Shown piece after piece: positions 11,749 through 25,201 of a DNA stretch of 64,000 nt; the stretch's first letter is position 1; every line of letters starts with the position of its first letter. The DNA lies in assembly GCF_019145435.1 (NCBI RefSeq), contig NZ_JAHSTS010000001.1, forward strand, positions 1 through 64,000, read 5' to 3'. The position numbers and the translations under genes are program-made. Below the pieces are notes generated by a model. That model was not told where the DNA came from. It made no database searches and saw nothing but the letters and a program-made list of their open reading frames with translations. The stretch is from Pseudomonas ekonensis (GTDB lineage Bacteria; Pseudomonadota; Gammaproteobacteria; Pseudomonadales; Pseudomonadaceae).

Positions 11749-14700
11749 TTGAAAGACCTACTGAATTTGCTGAAAAACCAGGGTCAAGTCGAAGAGTTCG
11801 ACGCCATCCGCATCGGATTGGCCTCGCCTGAGATGATCCGTTCGTGGTCGTTCGGTGAAGTTAAAAAGCCGGAAACCATCAACTACCGTACGTTCAAGCC
11901 TGAGCGTGACGGCCTGTTCTGCGCCAAGATCTTTGGCCCGGTAAAGGATTACGAGTGCCTGTGCGGTAAGTACAAGCGCTTGAAGCATCGTGGTGTGATC
12001 TGCGAGAAGTGCGGCGTTGAAGTCGCGCTGGCCAAGGTTCGTCGTGAGCGCATGGCGCACATCGAACTGGCTTCGCCGGTTGCCCACATCTGGTTCCTGA
12101 AGTCGCTGCCGTCCCGTATCGGCCTGCTGATGGACATGACCCTGCGTGATATCGAGCGCGTTCTCTACTTCGAGAGCTATGTCGTCATCGACCCGGGCAT
12201 GACCACCCTTGAAAAGGGTCAGCTGCTGAACGACGAGCAGTATTTCGAAGCGCTGGAAGAGTTCGGTGACGATTTCGACGCCCGCATGGGTGCCGAGGCT
12301 GTCCGCGAGCTGCTGCACGCTATCGACCTGGAACACGAGATTGGCCGTCTGCGCGAAGAGATTCCGCAAACCAACTCCGAAACCAAGATCAAGAAGCTGT
12401 CCAAGCGCCTGAAGCTGATGGAAGCCTTCCAAGGCTCCGGCAACCTGCCTGAGTGGATGGTGCTGACCGTTCTGCCGGTTCTGCCGCCGGACCTGCGTCC
12501 GCTGGTTCCGCTGGATGGCGGTCGCTTCGCGACTTCCGACCTCAACGATCTGTATCGTCGGGTGATCAACCGTAACAACCGTCTGAAGCGTCTGCTTGAC
12601 CTGTCCGCTCCGGACATCATCGTGCGCAACGAAAAGCGCATGCTGCAGGAAGCTGTCGACGCACTGCTCGACAACGGCCGTCGCGGTCGCGCCATCACCG
12701 GTTCGAACAAGCGTCCTCTGAAGTCCCTGGCCGACATGATCAAGGGTAAGCAAGGTCGTTTCCGTCAGAACTTGCTCGGTAAGCGCGTTGACTACTCGGG
12801 CCGTTCGGTGATCACCGTAGGTCCGACCCTGCGTCTGCACCAGTGCGGTCTGCCGAAGAAGATGGCTCTGGAGCTGTTCAAACCGTTCATTTTCGGCAAG
12901 CTGGAGATGCGCGGTCTGGCGACCACCATCAAGGCGGCCAAGAAAATGGTCGAGCGCGAGCTGCCGGAGGTTTGGGACGTTCTCGCTGAGGTGATCCGCG
13001 AACACCCGGTTCTGCTCAACCGTGCACCGACCCTTCACCGTCTGGGCATCCAGGCGTTCGAACCGGTACTGATCGAAGGTAAGGCCATTCAGCTGCACCC
13101 TCTGGTCTGCGCCGCGTACAACGCCGACTTCGACGGTGACCAAATGGCCGTTCACGTGCCGCTGACGCTGGAAGCCCAGCTGGAAGCGCGCGCGCTGATG
13201 ATGTCGACCAACAACATCCTGTCGCCAGCCAACGGTGAGCCGATCATCGTTCCGTCGCAGGACGTGGTACTGGGTCTGTACTACATGACCCGTGAAGCGA
13301 TCAACGCCAAGGGCGAAGGTCGTGTGTTCGCGGATCTGCAGGAAGTCGACCGCGTGTTCCGCGCCGGCGAAGCCGCGCTGCACGCCAAGATCAAGGTTCG
13401 TATCAACGAAACCGTGAACGACCGTGACGGCAACAGCGTGAGCAACACACGTATCGTCGACACCACCGTCGGCCGTGCGCTGCTGTTCCAGGTTGTGCCG
13501 AAAGGCCTGTCGTTCGACGTCGTCAACCTGCCGATGAAGAAGAAGGCGATCTCCAAGCTGATCAACCAGTGCTATCGCGTGGTGGGTCTGAAAGAGACCG
13601 TGATCTTCGCCGACCAGTTGATGTACACCGGTTTTGCCTACTCGACCATTTCCGGCGTTTCCATCGGCGTTAACGACTTCGTTATCCCGGATGAAAAAGC
13701 CCGCATCATCGGTGCCGCCACCGACGAAGTGAAAGAGATCGAGAGCCAGTACGCCTCCGGCCTGGTGACCCAGGGCGAGAAGTACAACAAAGTGATCGAC
13801 CTTTGGTCGAAAGCGAACGACGAAGTCTCCAAGGCGATGATGGCCAACCTCTCGAAAGAGAAGGTCATCGACCGTCACGGCGACGAAGTCGAGCAGGAAT
13901 CGTTCAACTCGATGTACATGATGGCCGACTCGGGTGCGCGGGGTTCCGCAGCACAGATTCGTCAGCTCGCCGGTATGCGTGGCCTGATGGCCAAGCCGGA
14001 CGGCTCCATCATCGAGACGCCGATCACCGCGAACTTCCGTGAAGGTCTGAGCGTACTCCAGTACTTCATCTCGACCCACGGTGCTCGTAAAGGTCTGGCG
14101 GATACCGCGTTGAAGACTGCGAACTCCGGTTACCTGACCCGTCGTCTGGTTGACGTGGCACAGGATCTGGTCGTGACCGAGATCGACTGCGGCACCGAGC
14201 ACGGTCTGCTGATGACGCCGCACATTGAAGGCGGCGACGTTGTCGAGCCGTTGGGTGAGCGCGTACTGGGCCGTGTGGTTGCCCGTGACGTGTTCAAGCC
14301 GGGCACCGAGGACGTCATCGTTCCTGCCGGCACCCTGGTCGACGAGAAGTGGGTCGAGTTCATCGAGCTGAACAGCATCGACGAAGTGGTCGTGCGTTCG
14401 CCGATCAGCTGCGAAACCCGTTACGGCATCTGCGCCAAGTGCTACGGCCGCGATCTGGCCCGTGGTCACCAGGTGAACATCGGTGAAGCGGTCGGCGTCA
14501 TCGCCGCCCAGTCCATCGGTGAGCCGGGTACCCAACTGACGATGCGTACGTTCCACATCGGTGGTGCGGCAAGCCGTACTTCCGCTGCCGACAGCGTTCA
14601 GGTGAAGAACGGCGGTACCGTCCGTCTGCATAACCTGAAGCACGTTGAGCGCGTGGACGGCAACCTGGTTGCGGTGTCCCGTTCCGGTGAGCTGGCGATC

Positions 14701-15948
14701 GCCGACGACTTCGGTCGTGAGCGCGAGCGTTACAAGCTGCCTTACGGTGCCGTGCTTTCGGTCAAGGAAGGTGACAAGGTCGACGCTGGCGCCATCGTGG
14801 CGAAGTGGGATCCGCACACTCACCCGATCGTGACCGAAATGAAAGGTAACGTGACCTACGTGGGCATGGAAGAGGGCATCACGATCAAGCGTCAGACCGA
14901 CGAATTGACCGGTATGACCAACATCGAAGTGCTCGACGTCAAAGACCGTCCGGCTGCCGGCAAGGACATCCGTCCTGCGGTGAAGATGGTCGACGACAAC
15001 GGCAAGGATCTGTTGCTGCCGGGCACTGACGTTATCGCTCAGTACTTCCTGCCGGCGAACGCGCTGGTCGGTGTTGCGGACGGTGCGAAGATCGCGATCG
15101 GTGACGTTATCGCGCGTATCCCGCAAGAGACTTCGAAGACCCGTGACATCACCGGTGGTCTGCCGCGTGTTGCCGACCTCTTCGAGGCCCGTCGTCCGAA
15201 AGAGGCGTCGATCCTGGCTGAAGTCAGCGGCACCATCGCGTTCGGTAAAGAGACCAAGGGCAAGCGCCGTCTGGTCATCACCCCGAACGACGGCAGCGAT
15301 CCGTACGAGGAGCTGATTCCGAAGTGGCGTCACCTGAACGTGTTCGAAGGCGAACAGGTTAACCGCGGCGAAGTCATCTCCGACGGTCCGAGCGATCCGC
15401 ACGACATCCTGCGTCTGCTGGGTGTGAGCGCGCTGGCCAAGTACATCGTCAACGAGATCCAGGACGTTTACCGTCTGCAAGGCGTGAAGATCAACGACAA
15501 GCACATCGAGACCATCCTGCGTCAGATGCTGCGCAAGGTCGAGATCTCCGAGTCGGGCGACTCCAGCTTCATCAAGGGCGACCAGATGGAACTGACCCAG
15601 GTGCTGGTGGAGAACGAGCGTCTGAACGCGGAAGACAAGTTCGTCTCCAAGTTCACCCGTGTTCTGCTGGGTATCACCAAGGCGTCGTTGTCGACCGAAT
15701 CGTTCATCTCGGCGGCTTCCTTCCAGGAAACCACCCGGGTGCTGACCGAAGCGGCCGTCACCGGCAAGCGCGATTACCTGCGCGGCCTGAAAGAAAACGT
15801 GGTCGTGGGTCGTCTGATCCCGGCCGGTACCGGTCTGGCCTACCACAGCGAGCGCAAGCGTCGTCGTGATGCGGACAAACCGTTGCGCGTAAGCGCCAGT
15901 GAAGTGGAAGCTGCACTGACCGAAGCGCTGAACTCGAGCGGTAACTGA
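11749..15948 (+). CDS. rpoC: DNA-directed RNA polymerase subunit beta'
   Basis: Beta' holds the catalytic Mg ions and most of the DNA-binding clamp. The 1399-aa protein has the N-terminal zinc ribbon ([20 protein letters not shown]), the absolutely conserved NADFDGD with Asp460, 462 and 464, the trigger-loop and bridge-helix regions, and the second zinc site ([13 protein letters not shown]). It uses a TTG start at 11749, supported by AGGAGG at 11736-11741 and by the family N-terminus ([12 protein letters not shown]). A GTG at 11689 in frame would add 20 atypical residues and is rejected. Confidence 0.98.
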   Translation: MKDLLNLLKNQGQVEEFDAIRIGLASPEMIRSWSFGEVKKPETINYRTFKPERDGLFCAKIFGPVKDYECLCGKYKRLKHRGVICEKCGVEVALAKVRRERMAHIELASPVAHIWFLKSLPSRIGLLMDMTLRDIERVLYFESYVVIDPGMTTLEKGQLLNDEQYFEALEEFGDDFDARMGAEAVRELLHAIDLEHEIGRLREEIPQTNSETKIKKLSKRLKLMEAFQGSGNLPEWMVLTVLPVLPPDLRPLVPLDGGRFATSDLNDLYRRVINRNNRLKRLLDLSAPDIIVRNEKRMLQEAVDALLDNGRRGRAITGSNKRPLKSLADMIKGKQGRFRQNLLGKRVDYSGRSVITVGPTLRLHQCGLPKKMALELFKPFIFGKLEMRGLATTIKAAKKMVERELPEVWDVLAEVIREHPVLLNRAPTLHRLGIQAFEPVLIEGKAIQLHPLVCAAYNADFDGDQMAVHVPLTLEAQLEARALMMSTNNILSPANGEPIIVPSQDVVLGLYYMTREAINAKGEGRVFADLQEVDRVFRAGEAALHAKIKVRINETVNDRDGNSVSNTRIVDTTVGRALLFQVVPKGLSFDVVNLPMKKKAISKLINQCYRVVGLKETVIFADQLMYTGFAYSTISGVSIGVNDFVIPDEKARIIGAATDEVKEIESQYASGLVTQGEKYNKVIDLWSKANDEVSKAMMANLSKEKVIDRHGDEVEQESFNSMYMMADSGARGSAAQIRQLAGMRGLMAKPDGSIIETPITANFREGLSVLQYFISTHGARKGLADTALKTANSGYLTRRLVDVAQDLVVTEIDCGTEHGLLMTPHIEGGDVVEPLGERVLGRVVARDVFKPGTEDVIVPAGTLVDEKWVEFIELNSIDEVVVRSPISCETRYGICAKCYGRDLARGHQVNIGEAVGVIAAQSIGEPGTQLTMRTFHIGGAASRTSAADSVQVKNGGTVRLHNLKHVERVDGNLVAVSRSGELAIADDFGRERERYKLPYGAVLSVKEGDKVDAGAIVAKWDPHTHPIVTEMKGNVTYVGMEEGITIKRQTDELTGMTNIEVLDVKDRPAAGKDIRPAVKMVDDNGKDLLLPGTDVIAQYFLPANALVGVADGAKIAIGDVIARIPQETSKTRDITGGLPRVADLFEARRPKEASILAEVSGTIAFGKETKGKRRLVITPNDGSDPYEELIPKWRHLNVFEGEQVNRGEVISDGPSDPHDILRLLGVSALAKYIVNEIQDVYRLQGVKINDKHIETILRQMLRKVEISESGDSSFIKGDQMELTQVLVENERLNAEDKFVSKFTRVLLGITKASLSTESFISAASFQETTRVLTEAAVTGKRDYLRGLKENVVVGRLIPAGTGLAYHSERKRRRDADKPLRVSASEVEAALTEALNSSGN

Positions 15949-16044
15949 GTTCTGCGGTAAATGAGCGTAAGGCCCTGACCGCTCCGTTCATCGAATCGAG
16001 ACATTTTGTCGAGTTTCGGTGGGCGGGGAGGCCGGGGCCTTGCC

Positions 16045-16073
16045 TTGACTGGGGGCAAGATCCTCTTTAGACT
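16045..16073 (+). promoter_or_regulatory. Candidate sigma70 promoter upstream of rpsL
   Basis: TTGACT (16045-16050), a 17-nt spacer and TAGACT (16068-16073). The predicted start near 16080 is just upstream of a terminator-like hairpin, so transcripts from it would have to pass that hairpin to reach rpsL. Confidence 0.5.
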
Positions 16074-16090
16074 CTTGATCCCCTAAATTT

Positions 16091-16120
16091 GGCGGGAATC
16101 CGTTCCCGCCATTTTGCTTT
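16091..16120 (+). terminator. Rho-independent terminator after rpoC / before rpsL
   Basis: GGCGGGAA (16091-16098) pairs perfectly with TTCCCGCC (16103-16110) over a TCCG loop, followed by ATTTTGCTTTTC. It ends the rpoBC transcript or acts as an attenuator for the str operon. Confidence 0.75.
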
Positions 16121-16164
16121 TCTTGCAAGACAATAGCGTCGCAAGACAACAGTGGAGCTAGTAG

Positions 16165-16536
16165 ATGGCAACTATCAACCAGCTGGTACGTCAGCCGCGT
16201 AAGCGTATCGTCGAGAAATCCGACGTGCCTGCGCTGCAGAACTGCCCGCAACGTCGTGGCGTGTGCACCCGCGTGTACACCACTACGCCGAAAAAACCTA
16301 ACTCGGCACTGCGTAAAGTATGCCGTGTGCGTCTGACCAACGGTTTCGAGGTTTCCTCGTACATCGGCGGTGAAGGCCACAACCTGCAAGAACACAGCGT
16401 GGTTCTGATCCGTGGCGGTCGTGTAAAAGACTTGCCAGGTGTTCGTTACCACACCGTTCGCGGCTCCTTGGATACTTCCGGCGTTAAAGGCCGTAACCAG
16501 GGTCGTTCGAAGTACGGTACCAAGCGTCCGAAGTAA
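16165..16536 (+). CDS. rpsL: 30S ribosomal protein S12
   Basis: S12 sits at the decoding site and controls accuracy. The 123-aa protein has the signature [19 protein letters not shown]. Lys43 and Lys88 ([11 protein letters not shown]), the positions changed in streptomycin-resistant mutants, are wild type. It is first gene of the str operon rpsL-rpsG-fusA-tufA. Confidence 0.98.
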
Positions 16537-16644
16537 TCGGCCGCTTAGCAGTTATTCATTTTATTGAGTCGATAAGAGTAAGGTCGGGCACGCATCCGAA
16601 GGATCTGTCCCGAGCTAACCTGAAGACCGTTTGAGGGCTTATCA

Positions 16645-17118
16645 ATGCCAAGACGTCGCGTAGCAGCCAAGCGTGAGATTCTGGACGATCCGAAATACGG
16701 AAGCCAAATCCTCGCCAAATTCATGAACCACGTTATGGAAAGCGGCAAGAAAGCCGTTGCCGAACGTATCGTTTATGGTGCCCTGGAAACCGTTGCGGCC
16801 CGTAAGGCTGGCACCGATCCCCTGGAACTCTTCGAAAAAGCACTCGACGCCATCGCTCCGCTGGTCGAAGTGAAGTCGCGCCGCGTTGGTGGTGCTACTT
16901 ACCAGGTTCCGGTCGAGGTTCGTCCTTCCCGTCGTAACGCTCTGGCAATGCGCTGGTTGGTAGACTTCGCCCGCAAGCGTGGCGAGAAGTCCATGGCCCT
17001 GCGTTTGGCTGGCGAGCTGCTGGATGCTGCTGAAGGTAAAGGTGCAGCAGTTAAGAAGCGTGAAGACGTGCACCGTATGGCCGAAGCCAACAAGGCTTTC
17101 TCGCACTACCGCTTCTAA
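16645..17118 (+). CDS. rpsG: 30S ribosomal protein S7
   Basis: S7 nucleates assembly of the 30S head and contacts mRNA at the E site; in E. coli it is the autogenous regulator of the str operon. The 157-aa protein begins [20 protein letters not shown] and contains the [16 protein letters not shown] hairpin. It lies 108 nt after rpsL and 30 nt before fusA. Confidence 0.97.
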   Translation: MPRRRVAAKREILDDPKYGSQILAKFMNHVMESGKKAVAERIVYGALETVAARKAGTDPLELFEKALDAIAPLVEVKSRRVGGATYQVPVEVRPSRRNALAMRWLVDFARKRGEKSMALRLAGELLDAAEGKGAAVKKREDVHRMAEANKAFSHYRF

Positions 17119-17148
17119 TATCAGCATCATTCATTTTGCGAGGGCTTT

Positions 17149-19281
17149 ATGGCTCGTACTACAGCAATCAACCGCTACCGTAACATTGGTATTTGCGCCC
17201 ACGTTGACGCGGGCAAGACTACCACTACCGAGCGGATCCTGTTCTACACAGGTCTGAGCCACAAGATGGGCGAGGTGCACGACGGCGCCGCGACCACCGA
17301 CTGGATGGTGCAGGAGCAGGAGCGGGGTATCACCATTACCTCCGCTGCCGTTACCACTTTCTGGAAAGGTTCCCGTGGTCAGTACGACAACTACCGCGTA
17401 AACGTCATCGATACCCCTGGCCACGTAGACTTCACCATTGAAGTAGAGCGTTCGCTGCGTGTACTCGACGGCGCGGTCGTTGTTTTCTGCGGCACTTCCG
17501 GTGTTGAGCCTCAGTCCGAAACCGTATGGCGTCAAGCCAACAAGTACGGCGTTCCACGTGTTGTTTACGTGAACAAGATGGACCGTGCCGGCGCAAACTT
17601 CCTGCGCGTTGTCGGCCAGATCAAAAACCGTCTGGGCCACACCCCGGTTCCGGTTCAGCTGGCCATCGGTGCAGAAGATAACTTCCAGGGTCAGGTCGAC
17701 CTGATCAAGATGAAGGCTATCTACTGGAACGAAGACGACAAAGGCACCACCTATCGCGAGGAAGAGATTCCTGCCGATATGGTTGAGCTGGCCAACGAAT
17801 GGCGCAACAACATGGTCGAGGCTGCGGCCGAAGCCAACGAAGAACTGATGAACAAGTACCTTGAAGAAGGTGACCTGTCCGTCGAAGAGATCAAGGCTGG
17901 TCTGCGCGCCCGTACCCTGGCGAGCGAGATCGTTCCTGCGGTCTGCGGTTCCTCGTTCAAGAACAAGGGCGTTCCCCTGGTTCTCGACGCCGTTATCGAC
18001 TTCCTGCCGGCTCCGACCGAGATCCCTGCAATCCAGGGCATCCACCCGGACAACGTCGAAGACGAAAACGCTCCGAAGATCGAGCGTCACGCCGACGACG
18101 CCGAGCCGTTCTCGGCTCTGGCGTTCAAGATTGCCACCGACCCGTTCGTGGGCACTCTGACCTTCGTCCGCGTCTACTCGGGCTTCCTGACCTCCGGTGA
18201 CTCCGTCATCAACTCGGTCAAGGGCAAGAAAGAGCGCGTTGGTCGTATGGTGCAGATGCACGCCAACCAGCGTGAAGAGATCAAGGAAGTGCGCGCAGGC
18301 GACATCGCCGCTCTGATCGGCATGAAGGACGTCACCACCGGTGACACCCTGTGCGATCTCGAGAAGCAAGTGATCCTTGAGCGTATGGACTTCCCTGAGC
18401 CTGTGATTTCGGTTGCTGTAGAGCCGAAGACCAAGCAAGACCAGGAGAAGATGGGTATCGCACTGGGCAAGCTGGCTCAGGAAGACCCGTCGTTCCGCGT
18501 CAAGACCGACGAAGAGACCGGCCAGACCATCATCTCCGGTATGGGTGAGCTGCACCTGGACATCCTCGTTGACCGCATGAAGCGCGAGTTCAACGTCGAG
18601 GCCAACATCGGCAAGCCGCAGGTTTCGTACCGCGAGAAGATCAGCAAGAGCAACGTTGAGATCGAAGGCAAGTTCGTTCGTCAGTCCGGCGGTCGCGGTC
18701 AGTTCGGTCACTGCTGGATCCGTTTCTCGGAGCCAGACGTTGACGAGAAGGGCAACATCACCGAAGGCCTGGTCTTCACCAACGAAGTTGTGGGTGGTGT
18801 GGTTCCGAAGGAATACATCCCGGCTATCCAGAAGGGTATCGAAGAGCAGATGAAGAACGGCGTCGTTGCCGGCTATCCGCTGATCGGCCTGAAGGCTACC
18901 GTGTTCGATGGTTCCTACCACGACGTCGACTCCAACGAGATGGCGTTCAAGGTGGCGGCCTCCATGGCGACCAAGCAGCTGGCCCAGAAGGGTGGCGGTG
19001 TTGTGCTTGAGCCGATCATGAAGGTTGAAGTAGTAACCCCAGAAGACTACATGGGTGACGTGATGGGTGACCTGAACCGTCGTCGTGGTCTGATTCAGGG
19101 TATGGAAGACTCGGTGTCCGGTAAGGTAATCCGTGCTGAAGTTCCACTGGGTGAGATGTTCGGTTATGCGACCGACGTCCGTTCCATGTCTCAGGGTCGC
19201 GCGAGCTACTCCATGGAATTCTCCAAATACTCCGAAGCTCCGTCGAACATCGTCGAAGCTCTCGTTAAAAAACAAGGCTGA
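17149..19281 (+). CDS. fusA: Elongation factor G
   Basis: EF-G drives GTP-dependent translocation and, with RRF, ribosome recycling. The 710-aa protein has the P-loop AHVDAGKT (17-24), RGITITSAA (switch I), [12 protein letters not shown], and domains II to V through the C-terminal [13 protein letters not shown]. It belongs to the str operon, 30 nt before tufA. Confidence 0.98.
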   Translation: MARTTAINRYRNIGICAHVDAGKTTTTERILFYTGLSHKMGEVHDGAATTDWMVQEQERGITITSAAVTTFWKGSRGQYDNYRVNVIDTPGHVDFTIEVERSLRVLDGAVVVFCGTSGVEPQSETVWRQANKYGVPRVVYVNKMDRAGANFLRVVGQIKNRLGHTPVPVQLAIGAEDNFQGQVDLIKMKAIYWNEDDKGTTYREEEIPADMVELANEWRNNMVEAAAEANEELMNKYLEEGDLSVEEIKAGLRARTLASEIVPAVCGSSFKNKGVPLVLDAVIDFLPAPTEIPAIQGIHPDNVEDENAPKIERHADDAEPFSALAFKIATDPFVGTLTFVRVYSGFLTSGDSVINSVKGKKERVGRMVQMHANQREEIKEVRAGDIAALIGMKDVTTGDTLCDLEKQVILERMDFPEPVISVAVEPKTKQDQEKMGIALGKLAQEDPSFRVKTDEETGQTIISGMGELHLDILVDRMKREFNVEANIGKPQVSYREKISKSNVEIEGKFVRQSGGRGQFGHCWIRFSEPDVDEKGNITEGLVFTNEVVGGVVPKEYIPAIQKGIEEQMKNGVVAGYPLIGLKATVFDGSYHDVDSNEMAFKVAASMATKQLAQKGGGVVLEPIMKVEVVTPEDYMGDVMGDLNRRRGLIQGMEDSVSGKVIRAEVPLGEMFGYATDVRSMSQGRASYSMEFSKYSEAPSNIVEALVKKQG

Positions 19282-19311
19282 TTCAGCCCTTTAGGCTAGG
19301 AGTTTATTGTC

Positions 19312-20505
<1,194 letters not shown>

Positions 20506-20535
20506 GTCTCTTTTAGAGTCAGCTTGATGAAGTGA

Positions 20536-20565
20536 AAAAGCCTCCGCTCAGCGGGGGCTTTTTTA
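20536..20565 (+). terminator. Rho-independent terminator of the str operon
   Basis: GCCTCCGC (20540-20547) pairs with GCGGGGGC (20551-20558), with one wobble pair, and is followed by six T residues. It stands just upstream of the S10 promoter. Confidence 0.9.
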
Positions 20566-20570
20566 TTGGG

Positions 20571-20599
20571 TTGACACCTATATGGGGCGTCTATAGAAT
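20571..20599 (+). promoter_or_regulatory. Sigma70 promoter of the S10 operon
   Basis: A perfect TTGACA (20571-20576), a 17-nt spacer and TAGAAT (20594-20599), six bases after the tufA terminator. This is the strongest promoter match in the window and precedes rpsJ by about 60 nt. Confidence 0.85.
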
Positions 20600-20661
20600 T
20601 GCGCCTCCTTTTAACGGGCGTATTGCGCCCGGTGGGAATAGCAGCCGGAGTCTGAAATCCA

Positions 20662-20973
20662 ATGCAAAATCAGCAAATCCGTATCAGGTTGAAGGCTTTT
20701 GACCATCGCCTGATCGACCAATCAACCCAGGAAATCGTGGAAACCGCGAAACGTACTGGTGCTCAAGTGCGTGGTCCTATTCCACTGCCTACCCGTAAAG
20801 AGCGGTTTACCGTTCTGGTTTCCCCGCACGTCAACAAAGACGCGCGTGACCAGTACGAAATCCGCACTCACAAGCGTGTACTGGACATCGTCCAGCCAAC
20901 GGATAAAACCGTTGATGCGCTTATGAAGCTGGATCTTGCGGCCGGTGTGGAAGTGCAGATCAGCCTCGGCTAA
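20662..20973 (+). CDS. rpsJ: 30S ribosomal protein S10 / NusE
   Basis: S10 is part of the 30S head; as NusE it joins NusB in antitermination and contacts NusG. The 103-aa protein contains [16 protein letters not shown] and the conserved loop [22 protein letters not shown] in family form. First gene of the S10 operon. Confidence 0.98.
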
Positions 20974-21053
20974 GACTTGGTCTTGGTCGTGTAACGCTCT
21001 GAAATGGGCGGCCATAGCGGGTGAAAGCCCCGTACACTCATGAGGTTTACAAC

Positions 21054-21689
21054 ATGACTATTGGTGTAGTCGGTCGTAAATGCGGTATGACCCGTATTTT
21101 CACCGAAGAAGGTGTCTCCATTCCGGTCACGGTCATCGAGATCGAGCCGAATCGCGTCACCCAGTTCAAAACTGAAGAAACCGATGGCTATCGTGCAGTG
21201 CAAGTCACTGTCGGCGAGCGTCGTGCTTCGCGCGTAACAGCTGCTCAGGCAGGCCACTTCGCCAAGGCGAACGTCGCTGCCGGTCGTACCGTCCTGGAAT
21301 TCCGTCTTGAAGAAGGCGAATACAAGGCCGGCGACCTGATCAACGCTGAAATCTTCGCCGCTGGTCAACTGGTCGACGTGACCGGTCAGTCCAAGGGTAA
21401 AGGCTTCCAGGGTACGATCAAGCGCTGGAATTTCCGCGGGCAAGATAACACCCACGGTAACTCCGTATCCCACCGCGTCCCAGGCTCTATCGGCCAGTGC
21501 CAGACTCCTGGTCGTGTATTCAAGGGCAAGAAAATGTCCGGTCATATGGGCGCCGAGCGCGTGACCGTACAGTCCCTCGAAGTAGTGCGCGTGGACGCTG
21601 AACGCAATCTGTTGTTGGTCAAGGGCGCTGTTCCTGGCGCTACTGGCGGCAACGTGGTTGTACGTCCAGCAGCCAAGGCTCGCGGTTAA
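21054..21689 (+). CDS. rplC: 50S ribosomal protein L3
   Basis: L3 is an early-assembly 50S protein whose extension reaches the peptidyl transferase centre. The 211-aa protein starts [16 protein letters not shown] and has the [12 protein letters not shown] loop with the Gln that PrmB methylates. An upstream ATG at 21021 (11 extra residues) is rejected for poor family fit. Confidence 0.97.
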   Translation: MTIGVVGRKCGMTRIFTEEGVSIPVTVIEIEPNRVTQFKTEETDGYRAVQVTVGERRASRVTAAQAGHFAKANVAAGRTVLEFRLEEGEYKAGDLINAEIFAAGQLVDVTGQSKGKGFQGTIKRWNFRGQDNTHGNSVSHRVPGSIGQCQTPGRVFKGKKMSGHMGAERVTVQSLEVVRVDAERNLLLVKGAVPGATGGNVVVRPAAKARG

Positions 21690-21701
21690 GGGGAAGCTGA
21701 C

Positions 21702-22304
21702 ATGCAATTAAATGTAAATGACGCTCAAGCGATCGAAGTTTCCGAACTGACATTTGGCGGCGAGTTCAACGAGACGCTGGTTCACCAAGCAGTCGTGGCC
21801 TACATGGCTGGCGGCCGTCAAGGTAGCAAGCAGCAGAAGACCCGTTCCGACGTTTCCGGTGGCGGCAAGCGCCCATGGCGTCAGAAAGGTACTGGCCGTG
21901 CTCGTGCCGGTACTATCCGTAGCCCAATCTGGCGCGGCGGCGGCACCACCTTCGCAGCTCGTCCACAAGATCACTCCCAGAAGCTGAACAAGAAGATGTA
22001 CCGCGCAGCAATGCGTTCCATCCTTGCTGAGCTGGTGCGTACTGATCGTCTGGTCGTGGTTCAGGATTTCGCTGTTGAAACTCCGAAAACCAAAGATCTG
22101 CTGGGTAAGCTGAACAACATGAGCCTGACCGACGTTCTGATCGTGTCGGACGCTGTTGACCAGAACCTGTACCTGGCTGCTCGCAACCTGCCGCACGTAG
22201 ATGTACGTGACGTGCAAGGTTCCGATCCAGTTAGTCTGATCGCATACGACAAGGTGTTGATCACCGTGTCGGCCGTGAAGAAATTCGAGGAGCTGCTGGG
22301 ATGA
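21702..22304 (+). CDS. rplD: 50S ribosomal protein L4
   Basis: L4 lines the exit tunnel; in E. coli it represses the S10 operon at transcription and translation. The 200-aa protein has the basic tunnel loop [26 protein letters not shown] precedes the start, and the stop overlaps rplW by 4 nt. Confidence 0.97.
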
Positions 22305-22600
22305 ACCAGGAACGCGTATTTAAAGTTCTGCTTGGCCCGCACGTTTCCGAGAAGGCTACGGTTCTGGCAGACAAGAAAGGCCAGTTCGTTTTCAAGGTTG
22401 CCACTGACGCAACCAAGCTGGAAATCAAGAAGGCCGTCGAAAGCCTGTTCAGCGTGAAAGTGGAGCGCGTGACTACCCTGAACGTTCTGGGTAAGAGCAA
22501 GCGTACCGCTCGCGGTCTGGGCAAGCGTAATGACTGGAAGAAGGCAGTTATCTCCCTTCAGCCAGGCCAAGATCTCGATTTCAGCAGCAGTGCTGAGTAA
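22301..22600 (+). CDS. rplW: 50S ribosomal protein L23
   Basis: L23 lies at the tunnel exit and docks trigger factor and SRP. The 99-aa protein has [12 protein letters not shown] and [13 protein letters not shown] central features. It starts inside the rplD stop (ATGA overlap), so translation is coupled. Confidence 0.96.
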
Positions 22601-22614
22601 GGAAGGGGTGCATC

Positions 22615-23439
22615 ATGGCAATCGTTAAATGCAAACCGACTTCCCCTGGCCGCCGTTTTGTGGTCAAGGTGGTCAACCAGGAGCTGCACAAAGGCGCTCC
22701 TCACGCACCGCTGCTCGAGAAAAAATCGAAGTCTGGTGGTCGTAACAACAATGGCCGCATCACCACTCGTCACGTTGGTGGTGGTCATAAGCAGCATTAC
22801 CGTCTGGTCGACTTCCGTCGCAACGACAAAGACGGCATCGCCGCCACTGTCGAGCGTATCGAATACGATCCAAACCGTACCGCTCACATCGCCCTGCTGC
22901 TGTACGCAGATGGCGAGCGTCGCTACATCATCGCCCCTAAAGGCGTGAGCGCTGGTGACCAGCTGATCGCAGGTGCCCTGGCACCGATCAAGCCGGGCAA
23001 CGCTCTGCAGCTGCGCAACATTCCAGTTGGTAGCACCGTACACGGCATCGAACTGAAGCCAGGTAAAGGCGCACAGATCGCTCGTTCCGCTGGTGCTTCG
23101 GCTCAGCTGGTCGCTCGTGAAGGCGTTTATGTGACCCTGCGTCTGCGTTCCGGTGAAATGCGTAAAGTCCTGGCTGAATGCCGTGCGACCCTGGGCGAAG
23201 TCTCGAACTCCGAGCACAGCCTGCGTTCGCTGGGTAAAGCCGGTGCCAAACGCTGGCGTGGCGTTCGCCCAACCGTTCGTGGTGTTGCCATGAACCCGGT
23301 TGACCACCCACATGGTGGTGGTGAAGGTCGTACCTCTGGTGGTCGTCATCCGGTATCGCCATGGGGCTTCCCGACTAAGGGCGCGAAGACTCGTGGTAAT
23401 AAGCGTACCGACAAAATGATCGTCCGTCGTCGCAAGTAA
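22615..23439 (+). CDS. rplB: 50S ribosomal protein L2
   Basis: L2 is needed for subunit association and peptidyl transferase activity. The 274-aa protein contains the C-terminal signature [17 protein letters not shown], including the conserved His of the HPHGGG loop. The RBS (AAGGGG) is close to the ATG. Confidence 0.98.
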   Translation: MAIVKCKPTSPGRRFVVKVVNQELHKGAPHAPLLEKKSKSGGRNNNGRITTRHVGGGHKQHYRLVDFRRNDKDGIAATVERIEYDPNRTAHIALLLYADGERRYIIAPKGVSAGDQLIAGALAPIKPGNALQLRNIPVGSTVHGIELKPGKGAQIARSAGASAQLVAREGVYVTLRLRSGEMRKVLAECRATLGEVSNSEHSLRSLGKAGAKRWRGVRPTVRGVAMNPVDHPHGGGEGRTSGGRHPVSPWGFPTKGAKTRGNKRTDKMIVRRRK

Positions 23440-23455
23440 ATAGAGGGATACGACA

Positions 23456-23731
23456 GTGCCACGTTCTCTGAAAAAAGGTCCATTTATTGATCTTCACCTA
23501 CTGAAGAAGATCGAAGTGGCGGCGGAAAAGAACGATCGCAAACCAGTTAAGACCTGGTCGCGTCGTTCGATGATCCTGCCACAAATGGTCGGTCTGACCA
23601 TCGCAGTACACAACGGTCGTCAGCACGTCCCAGTTCTCGTCAACGAAGACATGGTCGGCCACAAACTGGGCGAGTTCGCCGGTACCCGCAACTATCGCGG
23701 GCACGTGGCAGACAAGAAAGCCAAGCGTTAA
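23456..23731 (+). CDS. rpsS: 30S ribosomal protein S19
   Basis: S19 pairs with S13 in the 30S head. The 91-aa protein ([17 protein letters not shown]) starts with GTG at 23456 and ends in the basic tail [11 protein letters not shown]. Confidence 0.97.
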   Translation: MPRSLKKGPFIDLHLLKKIEVAAEKNDRKPVKTWSRRSMILPQMVGLTIAVHNGRQHVPVLVNEDMVGHKLGEFAGTRNYRGHVADKKAKR

Positions 23732-23742
23732 GGGGTAAGGAA

Positions 23743-24075
23743 ATGGAAGTAGCCGCTAAGTTGTCGGGCGCTCGAATCTCCGCCCAGAAAGCCCGCTTGG
23801 TCGCCGACCAGATCCGCGGGAAGAAGGTGGGCGATGCGCTCAACCTGCTGGCTTTCAGCAGTAAGAAAGCCGCCGAGATCATGAAGAAAGTGCTGGAGTC
23901 GGCCGTAGCCAACGCCGAGCATAACGAAGGCGCAGACGTTGATGACCTGAAGGTCAGCACCGTGTTCGTCAACGAAGGGCGTTCGCTGAAGCGCATCATG
24001 CCACGTGCCAAAGGCCGTGCTGATCGCATCGTCAAGCGGTCTTGCCATATCACTGTCAAGGTTGCTGACAAGTAA
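23743..24075 (+). CDS. rplV: 50S ribosomal protein L22
   Basis: L22 lines the exit tunnel; its loop takes part in macrolide resistance. The 110-aa protein shows [14 protein letters not shown] in family form and the loop [11 protein letters not shown]. It sits 11 nt after rpsS, with AAGGAA before the start. Confidence 0.97.
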
Positions 24076-24088
24076 CGGAGTCGAAGAG

Positions 24089-24775
24089 ATGGGTCAGAAA
24101 GTACATCCCATTGGCATTCGCCTGGGAATCGTCAAGGAGCACACCTCCGTCTGGTACGCAGACGGTCGGACTTATGCGGACTACCTGTTCGCTGATCTGA
24201 AGGTGCGTGAGTACCTCCAAGACAAACTAAAAAGCGCGTCCGTAAGCCGTATCGATATTCATCGTCCGGCTCAAACTGCACGCATCACCATCCACACCGC
24301 TCGTCCAGGTATCGTTATCGGGAAGAAAGGTGAAGATGTTGAAAAACTGCGTCAGGACCTGACCAAGCAAATGGGTGTGCCTGTGCACATCAATATCGAA
24401 GAGATCCGCAAGCCGGAGCTCGACGGTATGCTGGTTGCCCAGAGCGTAGCTCAGCAGCTGGAGCGTCGTGTGATGTTCCGTCGCGCCATGAAGCGCGCCG
24501 TACAGAACGCCATGCGCATTGGTGCCAAAGGCATCAAAATCCAAGTGAGCGGTCGTCTCGGCGGTGCTGAAATCGCACGTACTGAATGGTATCGCGAAGG
24601 TCGTGTGCCACTGCACACCCTGCGTGCCGACATCGACTATGCCAACTACGAAGCTCACACCACCTACGGTGTGATCGGTGTAAAGGTTTGGATCTTCAAA
24701 GGCGAAGTGATTGGTGGTCGCCAGGAAGAGCTGAAGCCGCAAGCACCAGCGCCTCGTAAAAAAGCTGCTAAGTAA
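24089..24775 (+). CDS. rpsC: 30S ribosomal protein S3
   Basis: S3 forms part of the mRNA entry helicase. The 228-aa protein begins [16 protein letters not shown] and has a KH domain with [14 protein letters not shown]. An open frame upstream to 24005 overlaps rplV and is rejected because the family starts MGQKVHP. Confidence 0.97.
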
Positions 24776-24787
24776 GGGGTACGCCAA

Positions 24788-25201
24788 ATGTTGCAACCAA
24801 AGCGTACGAAGTTCCGCAAGCAAATGACCGGCCACAACCGTGGTCTGGCACTGCGCGGTAGCAAAGTCAGCTTCGGCGAGTTCGCGCTGAAGTCTGTTGC
24901 TCGTGGTCGTCTCACCGCTCGTCAGATCGAGTCGGCACGTCGTGCCCTGACCCGTCACGTAAAACGTGGCGGCAAGATCTGGATCCGTGTATTCCCGGAC
25001 AAGCCTATCTCCAAAAAACCACTCGAAGTTCGGATGGGTAAAGGTAAGGGTAACGTCGAATACTGGGTTGCCCAGATTCAGCCAGGCAAAGTCCTGTATG
25101 AAATCGAGGGTGTTTCTGAAGAGCTGGCGCGTGAGGCTTTCGCCCTGGCTGCTGCAAAGCTGCCGCTCGCCACCTCCTTTGTTAAACGGACGGTGATGTG
25201 A
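24788..25201 (+). CDS. rplP: 50S ribosomal protein L16
   Basis: L16 helps position A-site tRNA. The 137-aa protein starts [20 protein letters not shown] and has the [13 protein letters not shown] loop. Its TGA overlaps the rpmC ATG by one base. Confidence 0.97.

Noticed and set aside
11758..15846. A 1362-codon open frame opposite rpoC
   Set aside because: Same codon-bias artefact as opposite rpoB; no start context or domain.
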